Assembly (NCBI GenBank): GCA_022360235.1
Contig: JAKSDE010000058.1
Location: 1-7,080 of the forward strand
Source: Cytophagales bacterium
Lineage (GTDB): Bacteria; Bacteroidota; Bacteroidia; Cytophagales; Amoebophilaceae
DNA: 7,080 nucleotides
Direction of reading: 5' to 3'
Below are positions 1-6,905 of this stretch, piece by piece. The notes beneath the pieces are model-generated. The model was given only the letters and a program-made list of their open reading frames with translations. It searched no databases and was not told where the DNA came from. A program made the position numbers and the translations under genes. Each line of letters starts with the position of its first letter. The first letter of the stretch is position 1.

Positions 1-126
1 AAGCGATGTTTTCATGATTGATTAGACCTTTAGGGTTGAACATGTAGCTAACTTCTCTTGTAGTCTTTCCATCCTTTCTTTTGCGTAGGCTTGATAAAAA
101 AATTGTTCACTTTTATTGTATATCAA
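1..126 (-). pseudogene. Possible frameshifted gene fragment, cut by the left edge
   Basis: I do not recognise this sequence. Two overlapping minus-strand frames both look protein-like. One runs from a TTG at 126 to a TAA at 22-24 (34 codons) and includes YNKSEQFFYQAYAKER and MERLQEKL. The second is open from 106 through the left edge and includes DGKTTREVSYMFNPKGLINH. Read in order, the first part of one frame followed by the second part of the other would give one continuous polypeptide. That is what a single-base frameshift in a once-intact gene would look like. It could equally be the true start of a gene beginning at the ATG at 41-43, or chance. No family or function can be named. Confidence 0.25.
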
Positions 127-176
127 TTATCATATTTATTTTTAACATTTCAAAATATTTTCTCAACCGCAGGCTA

Positions 177-210
177 AGTTCTAGTTCCGAGTTCCTGGTT
201 CCTAGTTTCG
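177..210. repeat. Short tandem array of AGTTCCN heptads
   Basis: Five degenerate units stand head to tail: AGTTCT (177-182), AGTTCCG (183-189), AGTTCCT (190-196), GGTTCCT (197-203) and AGTTTCG (204-210). The period is 7 bp apart from the 6-bp first unit. The array lies in the non-coding leader before the DUF2723 gene. Two more units of the same type, AGTTCTG and GGTTCCG, lie at 6892-6905, directly before the group II intron end. No function is visible; it resembles a dispersed intergenic simple repeat. Confidence 0.6.
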
Positions 211-379
211 ATAAAAGGTTTTTCTTGCCAATAAGGCCGACTAGTTTATTGAGTGAGTGGAAGGGCCATCGTTTAATTATTTTTGATTACCTTGCCGTAA
301 ATTTAATAACGTTGTTTTGGTTTTAATAGCTCTTCAACCCAATAGTTAGTTGAAAGCATTTTCAATACAATTGCGTCCA

Positions 380-3352
380 ATGAAAAACTTCGGTAAAATA
401 AATGTGCTTATTGGTTGGGCACTTTTTCTAGTAGCAACTATTGTTTATACACTTACCGTAGAGCCTACAGCTAGCTTTTGGGATTGCGCTGAGTATATTG
501 CTACCTCTTTTAAACTAGAAGTACCACATGCACCAGGGGCTCCTTTTTTTCTATTACTGGCCAGAATGTTCTCCTTTCTTGCAGGTAGCGATGTTACGAA
601 AGTTGCATTTTGGACGAACATGAGTTCAGTGCTTGCTAGTGCTGGATCTGTGATGATGGTGTTTAGAATCATCTCTTTATTAGGCAGAAAGCTCTTCCAA
701 AAAAATGCACAAACACTCCTCTCTGCTGAAGCACTTTCTATATGGGCAGCGGGTATTACTGGTGCCTTGGCACTTACCTTCTGCGATACCTTCTGGTTTA
801 CAGCAACCGAAACAGAAACCTATGCCTCCTCTACACTCATCATGGCTTTGGTTGTTTGGGCTATGCTCAATTGGGAACTCACTGAAAATCGTCAACTAGC
901 ACATCGATGGCTGTTATTAATTGCTTACTTGGTAGGCATTAGTATTGGCTTACGTATCTTTAGTTTATTAACAATCCCTGCCTTGGCGCTTATCTTTTAC
1001 TTCAAAACGAGCCAACAAGCTACGTTCAAGGGCGCTATCTTTGCGCTCATCGTGAGTGGACTGATCATTGCTACTATATACATAGGCATTATACCAGGCT
1101 TACCCACCCTTGCTCTAAAATTTGAGCTATTCTTTGTCAATAGGCTAACCCTCCCTTTTGGCAGTGGCGCTGTTGTTTTTGGCCTCCTGCTTATCAGTAG
1201 TGTGGTTTATGGGATACATTATTCCATTAAAAAACAAAAAGAGATTTTAAATGTAGCCCTACTCTGTTTAACCTTTATCCTTATTGGTTACTCCTCCTAT
1301 GCCTTGGTACTCATTCGTTCGAATGCCAACCCTCCCCTCAATGAAAATAGTCCCGATGATGTGATAAGCTTTATTTCTTATTTAAAAAGAGAGCAATATG
1401 GTGACCGACCATTGTTGTATGGCCCCTACTTTACAGCCCATGCCACGGGTCGAAAAGAAGGAGCCCCAATCTATAGAAAAGGGGAAAATAATTATGAAAT
1501 GGTAGGTTATAAATATAGTCCAGTGTATAATCCGAAGGACATGACGATCTTACCTAGAATTTGGAGTAATGATGAAAGCAGACAACATCCAGCCTATTAC
1601 CGCACTTTACTCAACTTGAAAAAAGGACAGAAGCCAACGTTTAAACATAATTTATATTATCTCTTCACGCATCAGTTAGGGTATTTCTATTTCCGCTACT
1701 TTCTATGGAATTTTGCAGGGAGAGAGAGCGATCACCAAGGCGCTAGATGGCTCACCCCCCTCGATGCTTTAAAAAAAGTACCTGAGGCTATCACCCATAA
1801 CCGAGCGAGAAACAATTATCTAATGTTGCCATTACTCCTAGGTCTTTTAGGCCTTATTTTCCAATACAAAAATGATGTGAAACGCTTTTGGATAGTATCG
1901 ACCTTGTTTTTTATACTTGGCATGGCCTTGGTGCTCTTTCTCAATCCACCACCCGTTGAACCCCGCGAGCGAGACTATATTTATGTAGGCTCTTTCTTGA
2001 TCTTCACCATCTGGATTGGTCTAGGCGTACTGGCTGTTATTGACTATTTGAAAAAATTCTTTCAGAGTCCGAAAACTGTTATCACAGTAAGCGCTGCCCT
2101 CTGTCTGGTAGCGCCTACGTTGATGGCCTTCCAAGGCTGGAACGATCATGATCGATCACGTCGCTACTTTTCGGTAGACGCAGCAAAAAATATGCTCGCC
2201 TCTTGTGCACCGAATGCGATATTATTTACAGGAGGAGACAACGATACCTTTCCTCTTTGGTATGTGCAGGAAGTAGAAGGCTTTAGAACAGATGTTCGTG
2301 TCATTGTACTTTCTTATGCTAATACGGATTGGTACATTGCGCAGATGAGACGTCAGTCGCATATGTCTGCTCCCTTACCCCTCTCATTGACAAAGGAAAA
2401 TTATAGACAACATGGCTTGAATGATATTTTACCCTACATACAAGACCCCGCTATTCGAACACCTATTGATGTAAGGCAATACCTTCGACTTATTAGAGAA
2501 GAACACCCTCGCTTACAATTAACTAATGGACTAGATAGTAATATCATTCCTTCGAAAATGATGTGCCTGAAGATAGATAAGGAGGATATACTAGCAAAAG
2601 GCATTATTTCAGATGATAAAAAACATTTGTTGGTTAAAAATATGGTGTGGAGCTTAAAGGAGCGCGCGCTAGAAAAGAAAGACTTGGTGATTTTAGATCT
2701 CATCGTCAGCAGTAATTGGGAAAGGCCTATCTATTTCAATCATACCTCTTTACATGGTATTTATCTTGACTTAAAAGATTATGTGGTGCAAGAAGGCTTG
2801 GCTTATCGATTGTTACCTATCAAAGACACCGTCTCCTTCCCTATGGTCAATACAGAAGTGATGTATGATAACATGATGAACAAGTCTTATTGGCGAGCGT
2901 TGGATAATCCCAAAGTTTATTATGATGAGAATTACAAAAACTTTGTTAGTAACCATCGAGTTGCTTTTAGTACGTTAGCAGAGGCTTTATTGCAGGAGGG
3001 GAAAGTAGAAAAAGCAAGTAAGGTGTTATTGAAATGTTTAGAACAAATACCCGATGTAGCCATTCCTTATGATCCAGCTAATATTCCTATGATAGCGATG
3101 CTTTTTGCCCTCGGAGAAAATGAAAAAGCACTAGGAATTGCCCGCAAGATGGGCGAAAGATCCGAAGAAATCTTAGCCTACAGACTCAAATCAGGTCCTC
3201 AGTTTGATTATAGTACCCAGAAAAATCTTGCTATCCTCCAAGAAATAGGGAGAATTTTGCAGGAAGAAGGGCAAGAAGCGCTTGCACAAGAATATCAAGC
3301 AGCTTTTTATAAGTATTACCAAGCTTTGACACGTAACATTAACTCGAGCTAG
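380..3352 (+). CDS. DUF2723 / TMEM260-like integral membrane protein, putative glycosyltransferase
   Basis: A 990-residue inner-membrane protein of the DUF2723 family, which has a GT-C-like layout. The human relative TMEM260 is reported to be a protein O-mannosyltransferase, so transfer of sugar to exported proteins is a reasonable inference, but the bacterial substrate is unknown. TM1 spans about residues 8-26. The first outer loop has FWDCAEY (33-39; D35 and E38 are acidic candidates for catalysis) and HAPGAP (50-55). More membrane helices follow to about residue 300. Then come a conserved NPPLNENSPDD / YLKREQYGDRP loop (about 315-345), further helices, PRERDYIYVG (528-537), a last helix, and a soluble part with GGDNDTFPLWY (618-628). 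The C-terminus, from about 860, is helical and TPR-like. I chose ATG 380 over the in-frame TTG at 350 because the product then begins just before TM1. No clear Shine-Dalgarno is present, which is usual in this phylum. Length is typical of the family, and the gene looks intact. Confidence 0.88.
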   Translation: MKNFGKINVLIGWALFLVATIVYTLTVEPTASFWDCAEYIATSFKLEVPHAPGAPFFLLLARMFSFLAGSDVTKVAFWTNMSSVLASAGSVMMVFRIISLLGRKLFQKNAQTLLSAEALSIWAAGITGALALTFCDTFWFTATETETYASSTLIMALVVWAMLNWELTENRQLAHRWLLLIAYLVGISIGLRIFSLLTIPALALIFYFKTSQQATFKGAIFALIVSGLIIATIYIGIIPGLPTLALKFELFFVNRLTLPFGSGAVVFGLLLISSVVYGIHYSIKKQKEILNVALLCLTFILIGYSSYALVLIRSNANPPLNENSPDDVISFISYLKREQYGDRPLLYGPYFTAHATGRKEGAPIYRKGENNYEMVGYKYSPVYNPKDMTILPRIWSNDESRQHPAYYRTLLNLKKGQKPTFKHNLYYLFTHQLGYFYFRYFLWNFAGRESDHQGARWLTPLDALKKVPEAITHNRARNNYLMLPLLLGLLGLIFQYKNDVKRFWIVSTLFFILGMALVLFLNPPPVEPRERDYIYVGSFLIFTIWIGLGVLAVIDYLKKFFQSPKTVITVSAALCLVAPTLMAFQGWNDHDRSRRYFSVDAAKNMLASCAPNAILFTGGDNDTFPLWYVQEVEGFRTDVRVIVLSYANTDWYIAQMRRQSHMSAPLPLSLTKENYRQHGLNDILPYIQDPAIRTPIDVRQYLRLIREEHPRLQLTNGLDSNIIPSKMMCLKIDKEDILAKGIISDDKKHLLVKNMVWSLKERALEKKDLVILDLIVSSNWERPIYFNHTSLHGIYLDLKDYVVQEGLAYRLLPIKDTVSFPMVNTEVMYDNMMNKSYWRALDNPKVYYDENYKNFVSNHRVAFSTLAEALLQEGKVEKASKVLLKCLEQIPDVAIPYDPANIPMIAMLFALGENEKALGIARKMGERSEEILAYRLKSGPQFDYSTQKNLAILQEIGRILQEEGQEALAQEYQAAFYKYYQALTRNINSS

Positions 3353-3391
3353 GGGCTGTATCAAAAGTTTCTGTAACCACCCCCAAATTTT
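3352..3391. mobile_element. Possible insertion-sequence end remnant
   Basis: The stop codon of the DUF2723 gene runs straight into GGGGCTGTATCAAAAG (3352-3367), followed by a C-rich then A/T-rich stretch. A GGGGCTGT...CAAAAG start resembles the terminal repeats of several IS families common in Bacteroidota. The nine bases GGGGCTGTA recur inverted at about 4701-4709. No transposase lies next to it and no matching opposite end closes an element here, so at most this is a solo end. The extent given is approximate, and chance resemblance is possible. Confidence 0.3.
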
Positions 3392-3414
3392 ACTTAATCG
3401 TTAATTTTAGCTAT

Positions 3415-3449
3415 CTTAACCAGTCAGCCCTTAACCAGTATAAATACTG
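3415..3449. repeat. 10-bp direct repeat plus small hairpin between convergent genes
   Basis: CTTAACCAGT occurs at 3415-3424 and again at 3430-3439, 15 bp apart start to start. The second copy overlaps a hairpin, CAGTA (3436-3440) pairing with TACTG (3445-3449), followed by TGTTTT. It sits between the convergent DUF2723 and patatin genes, where a terminator would be expected, but the 5-bp AT-rich stem is weak. Part of it, AGTCAGCCCTTAA (3422-3434), is repeated exactly at 6876-6888 over the stop codon of the HHH gene. Confidence 0.35.
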
Positions 3450-3494
3450 TGTTTTACACTTAGATGAGCGTTTTATCTCACAAAAATTTATGTA

Positions 3495-4454
3495 TTAGTT
3501 TGTTATTACGTTACATACTTCTTTAATTATCGAAGCGTTTCTTGCTATATAATTCTCAGTACACTTTAAGAGTGGGGGCACATTAGCTGCATCATCAAGC
3601 GCACTTAATGGCTTGGGTATTGCTACTTGCAATCTGTAGTGCTTTGGAAAGGCAGCTTTTACAATTAATTCTGTTATTTCACTTTCAGAACGTAGTATTA
3701 AATCAACGAAATCTTCGTCTTTTAGCCAGCCTATTATACCATCGTTAGTGAGCATTGGCGTAGTCTTTTCTACCTCTCCTGTTCCCATTGATACGATTAC
3801 TACATTGTCTCTATCAAAGCTTGGATTTTTATAATGGGCAGCGATTATACTTATTAGCTCAGGGTTATTAGCAAAGATACCACCATCTGTCCCCTTATAT
3901 TGCTTACTGCCGGATACATTTGTAAACTCTGCAGGAGCAAAATAGGTGGGTGCTGCAGCCGCAGCTACTGATATGTTTTTTAAGTAAAAGTTATAATCAT
4001 CACTCTTTTTTGCTAGGGGCGTATTGGCTATACGGGGTTCAGCATCGCTGAGCGAATAAAAAGGTATGTAGGCAGCATACAAAGTTTCGCTTAACAATGC
4101 ATCGTCAAATATTTCTTGGAATAAGCGGTCTAATTGCTTATTACTATATTTAGCACCCCATAAAGAGAATCCTGTAATTATCTTTCTTACGAATGATTTA
4201 GTAAATATTTTTTTTGCGCTATCTACATAGAAATTAACCAGATCTGCCGCTTTGTATTTTGCTGTATTATCAGTTCCTACCCCTAAGCTGAGTACTACTA
4301 AACCGCCTGTACTTGTGCCTATGGCTATGTCAAATAATTCAAAGATTCTCTGCTGCGTTGTCTGTTCTATTGCTTGCAAAATTCTTGCTGGTATAACCCC
4401 TTTTATTCCTCCTCCATCGACACATAAGATCTTTATTTTTTTATTTGCATTCAT
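3495..4454 (-). CDS. Patatin-like phospholipase
   Basis: A 319-residue patatin-family lipid acyl hydrolase, expected to cut acyl chains from phospholipids with a Ser-Asp dyad. All the hallmarks are present: the oxyanion-hole loop DGGGIKG (13-19), the nucleophile elbow GTSTGG (46-51, Ser48), the small-residue run AAAAAPTYFAP (164-174), and the DGG motif (190-192, Asp190). The patatin fold fills most of the chain, and the last 70 or so residues carry no recognisable extra domain. There is no signal peptide or membrane segment, so it is cytosolic or exported by a signal-independent route. The ATG at 4452-4454 gives MNANKKIKILCVDGGG, the usual short lead before the first motif. It is transcribed alone, convergent with the DUF2723 gene. 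Patatins are known as secreted host-acting lipases in some intracellular bacteria and as effectors in CBASS defence. No cyclase or other CBASS gene is in the window, so neither role is shown. Confidence 0.9.
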   Translation of the reverse strand: MNANKKIKILCVDGGGIKGVIPARILQAIEQTTQQRIFELFDIAIGTSTGGLVVLSLGVGTDNTAKYKAADLVNFYVDSAKKIFTKSFVRKIITGFSLWGAKYSNKQLDRLFQEIFDDALLSETLYAAYIPFYSLSDAEPRIANTPLAKKSDDYNFYLKNISVAAAAAPTYFAPAEFTNVSGSKQYKGTDGGIFANNPELISIIAAHYKNPSFDRDNVVIVSMGTGEVEKTTPMLTNDGIIGWLKDEDFVDLILRSESEITELIVKAAFPKHYRLQVAIPKPLSALDDAANVPPLLKCTENYIARNASIIKEVCNVITN

Positions 4455-4461
4455 ATTGCGT

Positions 4462-4502
4462 TTAATATAGACTAATTATAGGGCTAATACAAATGTTTTC
4501 AA
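4462..4502 (-). promoter_or_regulatory. Candidate promoter of the patatin-like gene
   Basis: Two overlapping promoter readings fit on the minus strand. The Bacteroidota pattern is TTTG (4490-4493), a 20-bp spacer, and TATATTAA (4462-4469), close to TAnnTTTG. The classical sigma-70 pattern is TTGAAA (4497-4502), a 16-bp spacer, and TATAAT (4475-4480). The first would start the transcript within a few bases of the ATG, giving an almost leaderless mRNA; the second leaves a leader of about 14 bases. Which is used cannot be told from sequence. Confidence 0.4.
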
Positions 4503-4612
4503 CACTCCCTATAACTTATACGTTTTTATATTGAATTTATTAGCTAAAACTAGTACGATACATTAACGTTGAGGTAGGGGAACATCGTAGCTACAAACAA
4601 GTTTGTTCTTGT

Positions 4613-4709
4613 GGGCCTGTAGAAAGCTTCCCTAATTTTTCTAAAAATCTCCTTTTAAAGCCAATACAGGCCTATAATTTGGTAGAATTCTTTAAGATTC
4701 TACAGCCCC
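4613..4709. mobile_element. Possible miniature inverted-repeat element
   Basis: GGGCCTGTAGAA (4613-4624) and TTCTACAGCCCC (4698-4709) are inverted repeats that match at 11 of 12 positions and bound 97 bp with no coding capacity. Inside the right end lies a hairpin, GTAGAAT (4682-4688) with ATTCTAC (4697-4703). Right-end bases GGGGCTGTA match the IS-like sequence at 3352-3360. This is the layout of a MITE or a deleted IS. I did not find a clear target-site duplication, so the call is tentative. Confidence 0.3.
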
Positions 4710-4937
4710 CTTGTGGAAAAATCTATCAAGGCAAGTTTTCCATTGCTGAGGGCAAGGATTCACTATAGTCCTAGACTTCAGGACTTATGCGCCTACTTCG
4801 GCCATTACCCAATGCTTCCCTCTGTACGTACTCAAGCGTTTTTCATTGATTGCTGCTAGCTTGTTGAGCAGAAGTTTTACCATGGCTGCGTGTCTCTCCT
4901 TGGCTGCCTACCATAGGATAGTTTCCAGCTTACTAGG

Positions 4938-4958
4938 TATATTTGACTTTGGCAAAGT
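4938..4958 (+). promoter_or_regulatory. Candidate murB promoter element and palindrome
   Basis: TATATTTG (4938-4945) matches the Bacteroidota -7 element TAnnTTTG exactly. No TTTG stands at the expected spacing upstream, so the -33 half is missing or diverged. Directly after it is a perfect 13-bp palindrome with a single central base, ACTTTGGCAAAGT (4946-4958), placed where transcription would start and about 25 bases before the murB ATG. It could be an operator or chance. Confidence 0.3.
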
Positions 4959-4983
4959 AACATGTGCTAGATTTTAGTGCATT

Positions 4984-6006
4984 ATGGGTATACATATACA
5001 AAAAAATTTTTCACTTAAATCATTCAATACCTTTGGCATTGACGTGAAGGCGCGCTATTTGGTACAGGTCACAGGCGTGCAGGACTTGTATGAACTTCTA
5101 ATGGATGAAGCTTTTAAGACGATTCCTAAGTTAATGCTAGGCAGCGGAAGTAACATTTTATTTACAAGAAATTTTCCTGGCCTGGTCCTACAAATGGCTA
5201 TCGAAGGTATCGAAAAAGTAAAGGAAGATGATAGGTATGTATGGATCAAAGCAGGGGCAGGTGTCAATTGGCATACTTTGGTTGTATACTGTATTGACCA
5301 TGGCTATGCAGGCATTGAGAATTTATCGCTTATTCCAGGTACCGTAGGGGCTGCACCAATGCAGAATATTGGGGCCTATGGTGTTGAGATTAAAGAGGTT
5401 TTTGAAGCATTGGAGGCTCTGGAGATTAGCACAGGGGCACTCAAAGTTTTCGATCAAGCAGCTTGTACATTTGGCTACAGAGACAGTATTTTTAAAAATA
5501 CACTCAAAGGAAAGTATATTGTTCTTAGTGTCACCCTAAGATTACAAAAGCAACCGCTCTTCCGTACCGAGTATGGGGCTATTAAGGCTACATTAGAAGC
5601 CATGCATGTAAAGGAACTATCTATCAAAGCCATCAGTGATGCAATCATTCGCATTCGACAGTGTAAATTGCCCGATCCTAAGCAGATGGGTAATGCAGGT
5701 AGTTTTTTCAAGAATCCTGAAATTAATACTACTAATTTTGAACGGTTGCAAGCAGTTTACCCTACGATACCTGGTTATAAACACGGGCAGGCAAAAGTGA
5801 AGATACCTGCTGCTTGGCTCATTGAGCAGTGTGGCTGGAAAGGCCAAAGAAGGGATAAAGTAGGTGTTCATGATCGACAAGCATTGATTTTAGTAAACTA
5901 CAAGAAAGCCAAAGGAACCGAAATTAAGCAGCTAGCCCTTGATATTCAAGCATCAGTGGCGCACAAATTTGACATTGAACTGGTGCCTGAAGTCCATATT
6001 ATTTAA
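4984..6006 (+). CDS. murB: UDP-N-acetylenolpyruvoylglucosamine reductase (MurB)
   Basis: FAD-dependent cytosolic enzyme that reduces UDP-GlcNAc-enolpyruvate with NADPH to UDP-N-acetylmuramate, the second committed step of peptidoglycan precursor synthesis. At 340 residues it is close to the 342 of the E. coli type I enzyme. Visible motifs in order: SFNTFG near residues 13-18; the FAD-binding LGSGSNILF (about 52-60); IENLSLIPGTVGAAPMQNIGAYGVEI (about 112-137); GYRDSIFK with Tyr165 and Arg166; EYGAI with Tyr197, matching the substrate-binding Tyr190 of E. coli; NAGSFFKNP with Ser240, the proton donor (E. coli Ser229); PAAWLIEQCGWKG; and Glu336 in the C-terminal PEV (E. coli Glu325). All catalytic residues are kept, and the Tyr197 loop marks it as type I. 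The ATG at 4984 puts the NTFG motif at the usual distance from the start. Its presence implies that this organism still makes peptidoglycan precursors. Confidence 0.97.
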   Translation: MGIHIQKNFSLKSFNTFGIDVKARYLVQVTGVQDLYELLMDEAFKTIPKLMLGSGSNILFTRNFPGLVLQMAIEGIEKVKEDDRYVWIKAGAGVNWHTLVVYCIDHGYAGIENLSLIPGTVGAAPMQNIGAYGVEIKEVFEALEALEISTGALKVFDQAACTFGYRDSIFKNTLKGKYIVLSVTLRLQKQPLFRTEYGAIKATLEAMHVKELSIKAISDAIIRIRQCKLPDPKQMGNAGSFFKNPEINTTNFERLQAVYPTIPGYKHGQAKVKIPAAWLIEQCGWKGQRRDKVGVHDRQALILVNYKKAKGTEIKQLALDIQASVAHKFDIELVPEVHII

Positions 6007-6069
6007 AAATGCTTGTCAAGACTAAAAGCCTTGGTAGCTGCGTTCTCTACTTTCAATTTGTTGGATTAC

Positions 6070-6101
6070 TTTGGCTGTTTGAAAGCATCTTATTAGTTTA
6101 A
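6070..6101 (+). promoter_or_regulatory. Candidate promoter of the HHH gene
   Basis: TTTG (6070-6073), a 20-bp spacer and TAGTTTAA (6094-6101) fit the Bacteroidota -33/-7 pattern with two mismatches in the last bases of the -7 box. The spacing equals that of the candidate site before the patatin gene. Transcription would start near 6106, leaving a leader of about 35-40 bases before the ATG at 6143. It implies that the HHH gene can be expressed apart from murB, 136 bp upstream. Confidence 0.4.
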
Positions 6102-6142
6102 TAGCATTTTTTATATTCAATAAATGCTTACTTTTGAAGTAG

Positions 6143-6877
6143 ATGATTAAATGGCTAAAGTATAAAATTCATGATTATTTTGGCTTCTCCAAAGCTGAAA
6201 CGAATGGGGTGGTAATACTTCTGTTCTTAATAATCACCTTTTTGCTATTTCCACAGACCTTAAGATTCTACGACAAGCATAAGGTAAGTGATGAAGCAAA
6301 CTATGAAGAAGATATGGCTTTGCTAGACAGCATGATGGGCTTACTCGAAGCAAAAAATTTATTAATGCCCGAACAATCCCAAGCTACTTCCAAACATTTT
6401 CCCTCCCAATTAGTCGCTGATAAAGCTTCACTAGACAATAAAACAAATAAGCATACTAGTAATAAAAAAATAATGCAGCCATTTGATATTAATAGTGCGG
6501 ATACAACCCAGTTAAAGCAAATAAGCGGGATAGGCGTTACACTAGCAAAGAGAATAGTCAAGTATCGAGATAAGCTAGGAGGGTTTATTAGCAAAGATCA
6601 ATATAAAGAAGTATACGGACTTCAAGAAGCAGTAATTGAGCGCCTAGCAAAGTATACGTATATCGTTCCTGCTTTCAAGCCTAGAAAAATGAATATTAAC
6701 ACCTACCATTTCAAAGCGTTAGTTTCTCATCCCTATATTCTCTACAAACATGCTAAAAACATCATTGCCTATAGAGAGCAACATGGAAACTTTGCTGCTG
6801 TAGAAGACTTGCTAGCACTACCACTCATCGATAAAGATGATTTAGAAAAAATGAAGCCTTATTTAGCGGTAGAGTAG
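6143..6877 (+). CDS. Membrane-anchored helix-hairpin-helix (ComEA-like) protein
   Basis: A 244-residue protein with a short cytosolic N-terminus (KIHDYFGFSKAET), one hydrophobic helix at about 22-36, a polar linker rich in Ser, Lys and Asn (about 80-113), and helix-hairpin-helix repeats. The clearest repeat is FDINSADTTQLKQISGIGVTLAKRI (from residue 114; hairpin GIG at 129-131), followed by KYRDKLGGF. A second, more diverged unit covers about 190-240 (NINTYHFKAL through IIAYREQHGNF and LLALPLI). The FDINSAD...L..I.GIG pattern is that of ComEA-type DNA-binding domains, which bind DNA without sequence preference. The YFGF...E N-terminus before the helix is typical of a widespread Bacteroidota family of unproven role. 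Orientation would put the HHH part in the periplasm, which suggests DNA uptake or envelope-associated DNA binding, but no other competence gene is nearby. The ATG at 6143 is kept because it gives the family N-terminus. Confidence 0.82.
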   Translation: MIKWLKYKIHDYFGFSKAETNGVVILLFLIITFLLFPQTLRFYDKHKVSDEANYEEDMALLDSMMGLLEAKNLLMPEQSQATSKHFPSQLVADKASLDNKTNKHTSNKKIMQPFDINSADTTQLKQISGIGVTLAKRIVKYRDKLGGFISKDQYKEVYGLQEAVIERLAKYTYIVPAFKPRKMNINTYHFKALVSHPYILYKHAKNIIAYREQHGNFAAVEDLLALPLIDKDDLEKMKPYLAVE

Positions 6878-6891
6878 TCAGCCCTTAATTT

Positions 6892-6905
6892 AGTTCTGGG
6901 TTCCG
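6892..6905 (+). repeat. Two AGTTCCN-type heptads forming the intron 5' exon
   Basis: AGTTCTG (6892-6898) and GGTTCCG (6899-6905) are two units of the heptad repeat seen at 177-210. They lie immediately before the GTGCG start of the intron, where the intron-binding sites IBS2 and IBS1 would be. This suggests the intron inserted into an intergenic heptad repeat just after the HHH gene. Confidence 0.5.

Larger units (their letters stand above)
4503..4983. other. Gene-poor stretch with inverted repeats and possible degraded coding sequence
   Basis: No intact gene is visible on either strand in about 480 bp. Small perfect inverted repeats occur, for example ACAAAC/GTTTGT at 4593-4606. A short minus-strand frame, ATG 4881-4883 to TAA 4785-4787, gives 32 residues (MVKLLLNKLAAINEKR, then STYRGKHW). 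Its composition looks protein-like, but it is too short to call and matches no family I can name. It may be the remains of a transposase or other decayed gene. The rest has many stops in all frames. No recognisable tRNA, RNase P, tmRNA or SRP RNA core was seen. Confidence 0.4.

Noticed and set aside
81..326. 81-codon + frame starting with TTG, hydrophobic near its start
   Set aside because: It reads through the heptad repeat array and an AT-rich spacer, uses a TTG start, and overlaps the possible minus-strand fragment. Nothing in it resembles a known family.
350..379. Ten-codon N-terminal extension of the DUF2723 protein from a TTG
   Set aside because: The ATG at 380 lies just before the first membrane helix, as in the family, and the extension adds no recognisable signal.
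3495..4454. CBASS effector (CapV-like) assignment for the patatin
   Set aside because: No nucleotide cyclase, Cap2/Cap3 or other defence gene is next to it, and no cyclic-nucleotide sensing region can be seen by eye.
4682..4703. Rho-independent terminator at the GTAGAAT/ATTCTAC hairpin
   Set aside because: The stem is AT-rich and followed by a C run on the + strand and no T run on the - strand. It is better explained as part of the inverted-repeat element.
4455..4983. Conserved structural RNA (RNase P, tmRNA, SRP or tRNA) in the gap before murB
   Set aside because: None of the conserved core sequences of these RNAs was seen on either strand.
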